Positions 34,928 to 50,160 of a DNA stretch of 64,000 nucleotides are shown piece by piece. Every line of letters begins with the position of its first letter. Positions within the stretch are counted from its first letter, which is position 1. The notes below the pieces were generated by a model. That model worked only from the letters and a program-made list of their open reading frames with translations. It was not told where the DNA came from and did no database searches. Source of the DNA: Sandaracinaceae bacterium. Lineage in GTDB: Bacteria; Myxococcota_A; Polyangia; Polyangiales; Sandaracinaceae. Position numbers and translations under genes: made by a program. The stretch is taken from assembly GCA_019637095.1 (NCBI GenBank), contig JAHBWG010000032.1:1-64000 (forward strand). Reading direction: 5' to 3'.

Positions 34928-36670
34928 TTGCGACGGCTCAGCAAGCTCCAGCCCTGGCTCTTCGGCCTCGCGTTCGGCGCGATCGTGTTGGCGCAGGCGC
35001 TCTGGGAGTGGGAGAAGGCCGGCTGGGGGGACTGGGGGCAGTTCCATCACTGGTGGGAGGTCGGCCGCGTCGCGATCCTGCGCTGGGGCGAGTTCCCGCT
35101 CTGGGATCCGCACCACTGCGGCGGCGTCTCGATGTGGGGCCAGCCGCAGTCGCAGCACGCCGCGCCGACGTGGTGGATCACCGGCCTCGCGTTCGGCACG
35201 GTGCCCGGCCACAAGCTCTTCATCCTGCTGCACGGGATGATCGGCTTCGTCGGGATGTACAAGCTCGGCCGCAAGCTCTTCGGCCTGCGCGAGGTCGCCG
35301 CCGCGCTCACGGCGATCACGTGGGCGTACAGCGGCTTCTTCGCCTGGCGCGGCGCCGGCGGGCACTCGACCTTCCTCGCGTTCCACTACCTGCCGCTGAT
35401 CTACTACTGCTGGCGGCGCACGAACGAGGACCTGCGCTACGCGGGCGGCGTCGCCGGCCTGATGGCGCTCGCGCTGCTCGAGGGCGGGACCTACCCGTTC
35501 CCGTACATGTTCCTCGTGCTGCTGGTCGACTTCGTCGCGCAGCTCGCGCCGCCGCGCCCGCGCTGGGCGGTGATCCGCACGGGGCTCGTCACCGGCGTGC
35601 TCACGCTCTCGATGGGCGCGATGCGGCTCTGGCCGGTGTACCTCACGATGAGCCGCTTCCCGCGGAACACGGCGAACGAGGATTCGCAGCGCTGGGACGA
35701 GGTGCTGCACTCGATCACCGCGCGCGCGCCGCACCCGTGGACCTGGGGCCACCGCTGGGTGTGGGCCGAGTACTCGGCGCACGTCGGCTGGGGGATCGTC
35801 GGGCTCTCGCTCCTGGGCGTGCTCGTCGCGCTGCGGAGCGGGCGCCGCCACCTGATCCTCGGCGCGGTCGTGTTCTTCCTGTGCGCGATGGGCAACGCGG
35901 GGGAGTACTACCCGTGGCCGCTCCTGCACGAGCTGCCGGTGTTCGAGAACCTCCACGTCCCGAGCCGCTTCCACGTGCTGTTGACGTTCTACCTCTGCCT
36001 GCTCGCGGGCCTCGCGGTCGAGCGCGGCGTGGCGCTCCTGACCAAGCCCACGCGGCGGCGCTGGAGCCGCCGCGCGATCCTCGCGGTCGCGTGGCTCGGG
36101 TTCCTCGCGAGCGGCGCGGAGGTCCTCAGCAACTCGGCGGTGATCGCGGCGCGCTGGGACGGCATGGCGATCACCGGCGTGCCCGAGGACAACTTCCACC
36201 TCGTCTCGCCCGCCGGCTACCTCGAGCAGTACATGACGTATCCGCTGCGCAACGTGGGCACGCGCGCCTGCTACGACCCGGTGCCGTGGGAGATCTCGCG
36301 CTACCTCTGGGAAGGGGACCTGCCGCAGGCGCGGCTCACGCCGCCGAACGCGGGCGAGGTCCCCGCGTGGGGCCGCACCAACCACACGGTCTACGCCGAG
36401 GTGCGGCTCGACGCGCCGGCCCGCGTCGTGTTCAACCAGAACTTCGATCCCGACTGGCGCGCGTCGGTCGGTGAGGTCGTCGAGGACGCGGGGCGGCTCG
36501 CGGTCGATCTGCCCGCCGGCGAGCACCGGGTCGACGCGTGGTTCGCGCCCGCCGACCTGCCCTGGTCGCTCTTGGCGAGCGCAGGTGGCGCGCTCGTCGC
36601 GATCCTGCTCGCGCTCTTCGCCGGCCCGCTGCGCCTCCGGCGCCTGAGCGCCCGCCGGCGCGGCGCGTGA
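34928..36670 (+). CDS. YfhO-like polytopic membrane protein
   Basis: 580 residues from a TTG at 34928, 4 bases after the upstream glycosyltransferase. About ten to twelve hydrophobic spans with short loops; the first loop has a cluster of conserved-looking aromatic and acidic residues (WGDWGQFHHWWEVGR, then PLWDPHHCGG), a pattern of GT-C-like and YfhO-type proteins. The C-terminal ~120 residues form a periplasmic beta domain (AEVRLDAPARVVFNQNFDPDWRASVG), as in YfhO proteins, followed by one last span. Likely an envelope glycan or lipid modification enzyme; substrate unknown. A long minus-strand frame runs opposite its whole length (see findings). Confidence 0.75.
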   Translation: MRRLSKLQPWLFGLAFGAIVLAQALWEWEKAGWGDWGQFHHWWEVGRVAILRWGEFPLWDPHHCGGVSMWGQPQSQHAAPTWWITGLAFGTVPGHKLFILLHGMIGFVGMYKLGRKLFGLREVAAALTAITWAYSGFFAWRGAGGHSTFLAFHYLPLIYYCWRRTNEDLRYAGGVAGLMALALLEGGTYPFPYMFLVLLVDFVAQLAPPRPRWAVIRTGLVTGVLTLSMGAMRLWPVYLTMSRFPRNTANEDSQRWDEVLHSITARAPHPWTWGHRWVWAEYSAHVGWGIVGLSLLGVLVALRSGRRHLILGAVVFFLCAMGNAGEYYPWPLLHELPVFENLHVPSRFHVLLTFYLCLLAGLAVERGVALLTKPTRRRWSRRAILAVAWLGFLASGAEVLSNSAVIAARWDGMAITGVPEDNFHLVSPAGYLEQYMTYPLRNVGTRACYDPVPWEISRYLWEGDLPQARLTPPNAGEVPAWGRTNHTVYAEVRLDAPARVVFNQNFDPDWRASVGEVVEDAGRLAVDLPAGEHRVDAWFAPADLPWSLLASAGGALVAILLALFAGPLRLRRLSARRRGA

Positions 36671-38122
36671 GAGGGCGCGTGCGCGCAAGGTGCCGAGCCA
36701 GGCGCGCAGGGCCTCGCTCGTGGGGAGCGCGTCGAGGCGGAGCGTCATCGACACGGCGGCTCCGGCGCGCGCGACGTGCTCGACGCGGGCGCCGAGCGGC
36801 GCGGCGAGCGGCGCGGCCCACGCCGCGAGCGCGGCGTGCTCGGCGCGCACGCTCGGTGAGAGCCGACCGCGGACCCACGCGGCGAGGCGCACGAGCGACG
36901 ACGGAGTCTCGCGCACGGGCAGCTCGGCGCCGAGCGCGCTCACCACGACGAGCGAGAGCCCCGCGCGCGGATCGGGCCGGAGCGAGATCGCGATCTGGCC
37001 GCTCGCATCGGTCAGCGTGACGGTGGTGCCATCGCGCGAGAGCGCCAGCGCCTCGAGGCGGTCGCGGTACCCGCGCTCCCCGCGGAGCGGATCGGCGAGC
37101 GCCGAGAGCACCTCGCGGATCGCGCGGAGCGTGAGGCGCGCGCTCGCGTGCGGATCGTCGAGGCGCGCGGTGCGCTCGCGCTGCGCGTCGCCGTCGCGCG
37201 CGCACTGGAAGAGGCGCAGCTCCGCGCCCGCCGCGTCCGAGGCGACCTCGACGACGTGGAACACCTGCGAGCGATAGAGCGCCGCGAACGGCCCGCGCGG
37301 CGCCGGCGCGACGAAGGGGGCGCCCTTGTCGCCCACCGGCGTGACCACGAGGCGTTCCGCGCCGCGATCGCACGCGAGCACGGTCCAGTGGTCGTCGCAC
37401 CAGACGGCGTCCGGCCACGCGAACGGGCCCTCGCCGACGCCGAACACCCGGTGAGGTCGCTCCGTGACGCGTCCGCCCGGGCCGAGGAGCGCGAGCTCGA
37501 CGACCCCTCCGCCCGCGAGCAGCACCGCCGCGCGCCCGCCGACCGCGCGTACGCGCGCGTCCTCGACCGCGCGCGCGCACGGGTGGCGCACCACCGTGGC
37601 CGACGATCCCACCATGTCGAGCACCATCCACTCGCGCGCGCCGCGATGGAACGCGACGCACACGCTCTCGGCGCGCGCCCGCGCCGCGTGGAGCGCCGGT
37701 GGGCTCCGCTGCTCGGCCAGGATGCGCACCGGCGCCGCGCGCGGCGCGCCCTCGGCGTCGAGCGTCACCGCGACGATGCCCGCGTCGTCGGCCCCGAACA
37801 GCACCGCCTCGTCGCGCCCCGCCGCGAGCGCGATCCGCGCGACGCCCGGCAGCACGAGCGCGGGCGCCCTCGCCTCTCCGCTCGCAGAGAGGCGAGTGAT
37901 CCACGCGCCGTCGTGCTCGACGTGGATCGCCGACGAGCCGCTCGGCGTGGCGAAGAGCTGCGGCGTCACCGCGCGGTCCGCGCCGGCGTGCCCGAGGCCG
38001 CGCACGAAGGCGGGCCGCTCGCGCGAGGCGGTCTCGAAGCGCGCCACCGCCGGGCCCGCCGCGCCGTGCCAGCCGATCACGAGGCCGCGCGCGTCGTAGA
38101 GAGCGCTCGGCCGCTCGCTCAC
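36671..38122 (-). CDS. Hypothetical protein; reading frame has no stop at its expected end
   Basis: GTG at 38122 overlaps the pgi stop by 4 bases, so it is coupled to pgi. About 484 codons look like real protein: beta-rich blades ([39 protein letters not shown]) that could be a propeller, then a helical/beta domain ending [22 protein letters not shown]. No signal peptide or known family. The frame does not stop there. It continues to 34913, fully antisense to the YfhO-like gene, where composition turns Arg/Glu/Asp-rich and unlike protein. I end the feature at the convergent gene's stop; the true end is uncertain and a lost stop codon or an indel is possible. Confidence 0.6.
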
Positions 38123-39768
38123 GCGCCGCGCCGTGCGCGGACGTGCGCGATCGCCGCGGCCGTCGACGCGTCGTGCGCGCCCACGGCCTCGGTGCGCAGC
38201 TCGCGCAGCACGGCCGACGCGAGCTGCTTGCCGAGCTCCACGCCCCACTGATCGAAGCTGTTCACGCCCCAGATGCGGCCCTGCACGAAGATGCGGTGCT
38301 CGTAGAACGCGAGCAGGGCGCCGAGCGTCCTCGGGTCGAGCAGGTCGAAGAGGATGGTCGTCGACGGACGGTTGCCCTCGAACACCTTGTGCGGCGCGAG
38401 CCGCGCGACGGTCGCCTCGCTCGCCCCCGACGCGATCAGCTCCGCCCGCGCCTCCGCCTCCGTCTTGCCCACCATCAGCGCCTCCGCCTGCGCGAGCAGG
38501 TTCGCGAGGAGCTGGTCGTGGTGATCGGGCAGCGGGTGATGTGAGCGCACCGGCGCGAGGAAGTCGACCGGGACGCGGCGCGTGCCCTGATGCAGGAGCT
38601 GGAAGAACGAGTGCTGCGCGTTCGTGCCCGGCTCCCCCCACACGATCGGGCCCGTGGAGTAGCCCTCGACGACGTCGCCGTCGGCGCGCGTGCGCTTGCC
38701 GTTGCTCTCCATGTCGCCCTGTTGGAGCCACGCGGGAAGCCGCGCGAGCGACTGGTCGTACGGGATCACCGCGTACGACTCCCAGCCGAAGAAGTTCGCG
38801 TACCAGACGCCGAGCAGGGCGCTCAGGACGGGCAGGTTCTGCGCGAGCGGCGCGCTCCGCGCGTGCAGGTCCATCGCGTGCGCGCCCTCGAGCAGCTCCT
38901 CGAAGCGGTCCATGCCGACGTAGAGCGCGATGGGGAGCCCGATCGCGCTCCAGAGCGAGTAGCGACCGCCGACCCAGTCCCACATCTCGAAGCAGTTGGC
39001 GAGATCGATGCCGAACGCGCGCACCGCGTCGTGGTTGGTGGAGACCGCGGCGAAGTGACGCCCGACCGCCGCCGGATCGCCGAGCCCCTCGAGGAGCCAG
39101 CGCCGCGCGCTCGCCGCATTGGTGAGCGTCTCGACGGTGGTGAACGTCTTGGAGGCGACGACGAACAGCGTCGTCGCGGGATCGAGGGGCGCGAGCGTGC
39201 GTGCGAGGTGCGCGCCGTCGACGTTGGAGACGAAGTGCGCGCGCAAGGACGGCGACGCGTACGGCGCGAGCGCCTCACAGACCATCGCGGGGCCGAGGTC
39301 GCTCCCGCCGATCCCGAGGTTCACCACGTCGGTGATCGGGCGGCCGGTGTGGCCGACGTGCGCGCCGGAGCGCACCGCGTCGACGAGCCGCCGCATCTTC
39401 GCGAGGCACGCGCCGACGTCGGGCATCACGTCTCGCCCGCCGACGATGACCGGGGTCGCGGCGCGGTTGCGGAGGGCGACGTGCAGCACCGCGCGACCCT
39501 CGGTCGTGTTGAGCGTGTCCCCGCGGAACATCGCGTCGAACCCACCGGTGACGTCGCGCTCCTGCGCGAGCGCGACGAGCAAGCGCACCGTCTCTTCCGT
39601 GGCCAGGTGCTTCGAGAGGTCCGCGCGCAGCCCGGCGACCTCGAAGGTCATGCGCGCGGCGCGCCCCGGGTCGTCGCGAAACAGCGCGCGCAGGGTCAGC
39701 CCGCGCAGGGTCTCGAAGTGCGCGTCGAGGGCGCGCCACGCCTCGGTGTCGGTCGGTGCGGTGGACAT
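38119..39768 (-). CDS. pgi: Glucose-6-phosphate isomerase
   Basis: 549 residues, the usual length. Interconverts glucose 6-phosphate and fructose 6-phosphate (EC 5.3.1.9). Family signatures are present: [36 protein letters not shown], and the C-terminal [14 protein letters not shown] with the catalytic Lys region. The substrate-binding [10 protein letters not shown] segment is also intact. The ATG at 39768 has a -10-like TAGAAC (39776-39781, minus strand) 7 bases upstream. Its stop overlaps the downstream hypothetical gene's start by 4 bases. Confidence 0.97.
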   Translation of the reverse strand: MSTAPTDTEAWRALDAHFETLRGLTLRALFRDDPGRAARMTFEVAGLRADLSKHLATEETVRLLVALAQERDVTGGFDAMFRGDTLNTTEGRAVLHVALRNRAATPVIVGGRDVMPDVGACLAKMRRLVDAVRSGAHVGHTGRPITDVVNLGIGGSDLGPAMVCEALAPYASPSLRAHFVSNVDGAHLARTLAPLDPATTLFVVASKTFTTVETLTNAASARRWLLEGLGDPAAVGRHFAAVSTNHDAVRAFGIDLANCFEMWDWVGGRYSLWSAIGLPIALYVGMDRFEELLEGAHAMDLHARSAPLAQNLPVLSALLGVWYANFFGWESYAVIPYDQSLARLPAWLQQGDMESNGKRTRADGDVVEGYSTGPIVWGEPGTNAQHSFFQLLHQGTRRVPVDFLAPVRSHHPLPDHHDQLLANLLAQAEALMVGKTEAEARAELIASGASEATVARLAPHKVFEGNRPSTTILFDLLDPRTLGALLAFYEHRIFVQGRIWGVNSFDQWGVELGKQLASAVLRELRTEAVGAHDASTAAAIAHVRARRGA

Positions 39769-39837
39769 GCCGCGCGTTCTACCAGAGGCGCGGGGCGCCC
39801 GCGATCGGCCGCGCGGAGCATGGCTCGCAACGGTGGC

Positions 39838-40503
39838 TCAGAAGTGCTGGAGCGAGACGCGGACCTGGCCACCGCCCGGCAGCGGGTCGACGTCGAAGCC
39901 GAGGGTGGGGACGTTCGGATCTTCCGGGTCGCCCGCGCGCACCGGGACGCGGACGCTCTCCGTCTCCGTCAGGCCGACCGCGAAGAGGACGGCGCCGACG
40001 AGCTGGAGCAGGCCGGTGGTGATCGGGATCGCCGGGTGCGGCGCGCCGAGGCCGAGCTGGACGATCGGGCCCACCACCGGCAGCAGCGACCACGCCCACG
40101 CGTCCTGCTCGATCGCGGGGTCGCGGTCGTCGCTGATCCCGTTCGCGAGCGGCGTGATCGCGAGGTTCAGGACATAGCCGGCGAGGAACAAGCCGATCCC
40201 GGTCCCCCACAGCGCGGGCGGCGCGCGCGTCTCGTTGCGGTACGCGACGATGGGGCGGTGCCGTCCCGTCGGCGCGGGATACGCGGGCGCCGGCGCGTAG
40301 AGCGGCGCGTAGGGCGCGGCGTAGACGGGCTGCGGGGCCGGTGCCGGCGAGACGCTCGCGGCGGGCGGCGGGGCGGAGACGACGGGGGCCGCCGCGGCGG
40401 GCGGCGGCGTCAGCTCGGCGCCGTCCTGTGCAGAGAGCGGCGCGCTCCACGCCAGCGCGGCGAGGAGGGCGAGGAGGGACGCGATGGCAGCGCGACGAGA
40501 CAT
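39838..40503 (-). CDS. Hypothetical exported protein
   Basis: 221 residues. Signal peptide MSRRAAIASLLALLAALAWSAPLSAQ with cleavage after SAQ. A Pro/Ala/Tyr-rich linker (27-85) precedes two hydrophobic spans (~100-120 and ~155-180, GLFLAGYVLNLAITPLANG and IPITTGLLQLVGAVLFAVGL) and a short C-terminal domain. A GAGGTG Shine-Dalgarno lies before the ATG at 40503. No family recognised. The 216 bases upstream, to 40719, hold no gene that I can support. Confidence 0.65.
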   Translation of the reverse strand: MSRRAAIASLLALLAALAWSAPLSAQDGAELTPPPAAAAPVVSAPPPAASVSPAPAPQPVYAAPYAPLYAPAPAYPAPTGRHRPIVAYRNETRAPPALWGTGIGLFLAGYVLNLAITPLANGISDDRDPAIEQDAWAWSLLPVVGPIVQLGLGAPHPAIPITTGLLQLVGAVLFAVGLTETESVRVPVRAGDPEDPNVPTLGFDVDPLPGGGQVRVSLQHF

Positions 40504-40719
40504 GAGAGCACCTCGGTGGCAAGGGGATGCCGAGGTCCTCTGCGACGCGCGGGCCAAGCGCGCGCGAGGCGGCGCCGCCCGAGTCGTCGCGCACGGCGAG
40601 CAGCGCGCTGCCCAGGCGGCGTGCACGTGGCTTCCCGCGGCTCGAAGCGATGGGGTCGAGCGCGGCTCTGGGCCTCACGCGGCTCTGCCGCATGGGGGAG
40701 GTCGAACTGCCCCGAAGAC

Positions 40720-42158
<1,439 letters not shown>

Positions 42159-42165
<7 letters not shown>

Positions 42166-42842
42166 GCCTCCGGCGGGAGCGGCACGACGAGCGACGGATC
42201 GTCGTTCTTCACCTGGTTGACCCGCGTCGAGACCCGCGTGTCCTCGAGGTAGTCGCCGAGGTGCGCCGCGAGCAGCGCGCGCAGTCCGTCGGCGTCGAGC
42301 CCGCCCTCCGTCGCGAGCCACGGCGCGTACGCCTCGTGAGGCAGCACGATCGGCATGCGGTCGTGGATCGGCGCGACCGCGCCGACCGCGGGGCAGGTGA
42401 GGATCGCGAAGCTCACCACCCGCACGCCGTCGGGATCGCGCCAGGTGGCCCAGAGGCCGGCGAACGCGAACGGCCGGCCGGCGAGGTGGAAGCGGTGCGG
42501 GAGCTTCTCTTTGCCGCGCGTCTCCCACTCGTAGAAGCCGTCCGCCGCGACGAGGCAGCGCCGGCGCGCGAACGCGTCGCGGAACGCGGGCTTCTCGGCC
42601 ACCGTCTCGACGCGGGCGTTGAGCATCCGCACGCCCTCGCGCGCGGACTTCGCCCAGTGGGGGATCAGGCCGAAGCGCGCGAGCCCGAGGCGCCGCTCGC
42701 CCTCGCGCGACAGCACCACGATCGGCGCGTCGTCGGTCGGCGCGATGTTGTAGCGCGGCGGCAGTGCGGCGACGGTGAGGGTCGCCTCGAGCTCCTCGAC
42801 CAGCACCTCGGTCGGAGTGATCATCGTGTAGCGCGCGCACAT
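42159..42842 (-). CDS. SRAP protein (abasic-site DNA-protein crosslink shield)
   Basis: 227 residues. Contains every known functional residue at the same positions as E. coli YedK: Cys2 (the nucleophile, after Met removal), Asn75 in NARVET, Glu105 in DGFYEW and His160 in HDRMP. SRAP proteins covalently bind abasic sites in single-stranded DNA and protect them (family knowledge). A -10-like CATACT (42855-42860) lies 12 bases upstream of the ATG. The stop is inside the start of the kinase gene, so the two are translationally coupled despite unrelated functions. Confidence 0.95.
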
Positions 42843-42928
42843 CGTCGCGCCCCGAGTATGCGGACGGCGCGCGCGGAGGTCACCAGGGACCGGCGTGCCC
42901 GGACCACGCCACCTGCTACCGTGGCCCC

Positions 42929-44338
42929 ATGCGGCCCTCTTGGATCGGCGCGCTCCTGCTCGCGGCCTCGTGCGGTGGGGACGGCGACGGCCGAGGCGAC
43001 GCCGGGCGCGACGCGGGCGGCGCGGACGCCGGCGCCGACGCGGGGCCTGACGCGGGCGGCGCGGACGCCGGCTCCGACGCGAGCGCGTCCGACGGAGGAA
43101 TCGACGGCGGCCCCGACGGCGACGCCGACGCGGGGGCGCCCGACGCGGGGGCCGAGCCGACGGAGGCGCTGCGGCCGGTCCCCGGTGAGGTGACGATCCT
43201 GCTCCTGCGGCTCCCCGGCCTCGTGCGCCTCGGCGAGGCGGCGATCCTCGTCGGCCCCGACGGCACCCTCGTGCTGATGGACGTCGGGAACTCCAGCCAC
43301 GCCGACGTCGTCAGGGACATGGTCCGCGCGCTCAACACGTCGTGGATCACGCCGGCCCGCGGCTTCCCGCGCGCCCGCCGGCCGCTCGAGGTCGACTGGA
43401 TCGTCGTGAGCCACTTCCACTCCGATCACGTCGGTGGCTTCGAGGATCTGGTGAGCGGCGCCGGCGCGGTGGAGGTCACCCGCGGGATCGTCCATCGCGG
43501 CGCGACCGACGTCGGCGCCTCGCTCAACGAGGGGCACTTCGAGACGTTCTGCGGCCTGCTCTCGGGCCCGCTCGCGGCGCGCGCCTTCCCGCTGTGCACG
43601 GCCGCGCCGCCCGCGCCGTGCCGCCGCGCCGACTGGTCGGGCGCGCACCCCGCGACCGAGTGCGCGGGGCTGTTCCTCGGCGCGCTCGACGACGCGCTCG
43701 ACGACGCGCTCGGCGCACCGAGCTACGTCTCCCTCGGCGGCGGCGCCCGCATGGCCTTCGTGGCCGCCAGCGGTTTCGTCTCGGACGGCGCGCGCGCGCA
43801 CCCGATGCCCGCGTTCGGACACTCGGACAGCAACGAGGAGAATGCGCGCAGCGTCGTCACGCTCATCGAGCACGGCGCCTTCCGCTACCACTGGGGCGGC
43901 GACCTGACCGGCTCGGGCGACCCGGGCGAGCCCGACGTCGAGAGCCACCTCGTCGCCTTCGCGGGCCCGCGCTTCTACGAGGCGCTGGGCTCCGACGTCG
44001 TGCAGGCGCATCACCACGTGCGCCGCACCAGCTCGAACGCGACGTTCGTCGGCGCGCTCGTGCCCCTCGACGGACGCAGCCGCAACGTCGTCGGCGGCAT
44101 CAACGGCGGCCACGCGGGCTCTCCCCACCGCGAGGTCCTCGCGCGCTTCGGCGACGACGGCCGCCTCGGCGACGGACGGATCTGGATCACGATGAGCGCG
44201 GTCGGCGGCGGCTCGCACCCGACGCTGGTGAACGCGGACGCGGACGTGATCGTGCAGACGCTCGGCGGCGGCGCCGGCTACCGCGTGCAGGCCGCCCGCG
44301 CCACGCCCGAGTCGCGCGCGTACCGCAGCGTCCGCTGA
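42929..44338 (+). CDS. Metallo-beta-lactamase-fold lipoprotein
   Basis: 469 residues. Signal peptide with lipobox LLAASC, then an Asp/Ala/Gly tether (residues 21-75, repeated DAG units). The catalytic domain has the MBL zinc motif SHFHSDHVGG (HxHxDH); later candidate ligands are in FRYHWGGDLTG and DVVQAHHHVRRT. Likely an extracytoplasmic hydrolase of the ComEC/competence-hydrolase or phosphodiesterase kind. A -10-like TACCGT (42917-42922) lies 6 bases upstream of the ATG. Confidence 0.83.
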   Translation: MRPSWIGALLLAASCGGDGDGRGDAGRDAGGADAGADAGPDAGGADAGSDASASDGGIDGGPDGDADAGAPDAGAEPTEALRPVPGEVTILLLRLPGLVRLGEAAILVGPDGTLVLMDVGNSSHADVVRDMVRALNTSWITPARGFPRARRPLEVDWIVVSHFHSDHVGGFEDLVSGAGAVEVTRGIVHRGATDVGASLNEGHFETFCGLLSGPLAARAFPLCTAAPPAPCRRADWSGAHPATECAGLFLGALDDALDDALGAPSYVSLGGGARMAFVAASGFVSDGARAHPMPAFGHSDSNEENARSVVTLIEHGAFRYHWGGDLTGSGDPGEPDVESHLVAFAGPRFYEALGSDVVQAHHHVRRTSSNATFVGALVPLDGRSRNVVGGINGGHAGSPHREVLARFGDDGRLGDGRIWITMSAVGGGSHPTLVNADADVIVQTLGGGAGYRVQAARATPESRAYRSVR

Positions 44339-44362
44339 GCGAGCTCGCGCTATCCTCTCTGC

Positions 44363-44857
44363 ATGGCCGACGAGCCGCGGTACACCCGCGACATCTTCAT
44401 CTCGTGGGACGAGCTGCACCGCGACACGCGCGAGCTGTGCCGGCAGCTCCTCGAGCGCGGCGAGCGCTTCGAGCGCCTCGTCGCGGTCACGCGCGGCGGC
44501 CTCATCCCCGCGGGGGTCGTCGCCCGCGAGCTCGACCTGCGGCTCGTCGACACGATCTGCGTGCTCAGCTACCACGGCGGGCAGGGACAGGAGCAGGCCC
44601 CCGCCGAGCTGCTCAAGGCGCCCGAGGGCGACGGCGCGGGCTGGCTCCTCGTCGACGATCTCGTCGACACCGGGCGCACCGCCGCGGTCGTGCGCGCGCG
44701 CCTCCCGCGGGCGCTCTTCGCCACCGTCTACGCCAAGCCGGAGGGGCGCCCGCACACCGACCTCTGCGTCCGCGAGATCCCGCAGTCGACCTGGGTTCGC
44801 TTCCCCTGGGACACCGAGCTGTCGTTCGCCGTCCCGCTCGTCGAGCGCGACCCGTAG
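44363..44857 (+). CDS. gpt: Xanthine-guanine phosphoribosyltransferase
   Basis: 164 residues, close to the E. coli enzyme. Salvages guanine and xanthine with PRPP (EC 2.4.2.22). The PRPP loop is LLVDDLVDTGRT (~105-116); the VTRGGLIPAG segment (~43-52) and the C-terminal TWVRFPWDTE also match XGPRT. Cytoplasmic or membrane-associated. A -10-like TATCCT (44351-44356) lies 6 bases upstream of the ATG, with no Shine-Dalgarno. Confidence 0.92.
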   Translation: MADEPRYTRDIFISWDELHRDTRELCRQLLERGERFERLVAVTRGGLIPAGVVARELDLRLVDTICVLSYHGGQGQEQAPAELLKAPEGDGAGWLLVDDLVDTGRTAAVVRARLPRALFATVYAKPEGRPHTDLCVREIPQSTWVRFPWDTELSFAVPLVERDP

Positions 44858-44911
44858 ACGATCTCGCGAGTCCCCCCGCGCGCGAAATTTCCGCCAACCC
44901 GCAAGATCTCC

Positions 44912-44940
44912 TTGTGTCAGGAAAATCCCCACGACAGACT
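44912..44940 (+). promoter_or_regulatory. Candidate promoter for the repeat lipoprotein gene
   Basis: TTGTGT (44912-44917) and CAGACT (44935-44940) are separated by exactly 17 bases; the ATG at 44948 follows 7 bases after. The region is the most AT-rich part of the neighbourhood. A start site near 44947 would give a leaderless mRNA. Confidence 0.45.
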
Positions 44941-44947
44941 CGGGGAC

Positions 44948-49567
<4,620 letters not shown>

Positions 49568-49635
49568 GCGACCCGACGGCGAGCCGAGGACCGCGCGCGC
49601 GGCCTGGGGATCGCGCGCGCGAGTATGCTCGGCGA

Positions 49636-50160
49636 GTGACCGACGCCCACCACGGGCCGATCCCGGACGCCTACTGGGCCGACGACGGCGTGCTCGCCGG
49701 GCCGCATCCCACCGCGCGCGCGGCTGATCGCGACGAGGCGCGCGCGGCGGTGCGCGCGCTGCTCGACGCCGGCGTGCGCACCGTGATCGATCTGCGCACG
49801 CCCATGGAGCCTCCGTCCATCCGCGCGCTGCTCGACAAGCTCGGCGGCGACGACGCCGTCTTCATCGCGGTCCCGATCCTCGACGGCGCGGCGCCGACAC
49901 GCGCGCAGATGGTCGCGATCCTCGACGCGATCGACGCGGCGCGCGCGCGCGGTCGCGGCGTGTACTTCCACTGCCAGGGCGGGCGCGGGCGGACGGGGAC
50001 GGTCGCGGCCTGCTTCTGGGTGCGTCACGGACGGTTCGAGGCGGAGGAGGCGCTCGCCGAGCTCGCGCGCCGGCGCGCCGGCCTGCTCCACGGCGCGCAT
50101 CCGTCGCCGGAGACCGGGCCGCAGCTCCGCCTCGTGAGGAGCTGGCGCCGCGGCGCCTGA
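49636..50160 (+). CDS. Dual-specificity/tyrosine phosphatase
   Basis: 174 residues; GTG at 49636 with a -10-like TATGCT (49624-49629) 6 bases upstream. The cysteine phosphatase loop HCQGGRGRTGT (HCX5RT) is at ~115-125 with Cys116 as nucleophile and Arg122; an upstream Asp in VIDLRTPMEP may be the general acid. No signal peptide. Likely removes phosphate from proteins or a phospho-lipid in the cytoplasm. Converges with the PhoD-like gene with no spacer. Confidence 0.85.
   Translation: MTDAHHGPIPDAYWADDGVLAGPHPTARAADRDEARAAVRALLDAGVRTVIDLRTPMEPPSIRALLDKLGGDDAVFIAVPILDGAAPTRAQMVAILDAIDAARARGRGVYFHCQGGRGRTGTVAACFWVRHGRFEAEEALAELARRRAGLLHGAHPSPETGPQLRLVRSWRRGA

Noticed and set aside
32770-34944. 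A minus-strand frame of 724 codons opposite the PMT/ArnT-like gene
   Set aside because: Arg/Glu/His-rich with no membrane spans or motifs. The plus frame has the hydrophobic spans and the catalytic loop.
40504-40719. Possible small gene in the 216-base gap upstream of the exported protein
   Set aside because: Both strands give only Arg/Ala/Gly-rich frames, none with a ribosome site and a convincing composition.
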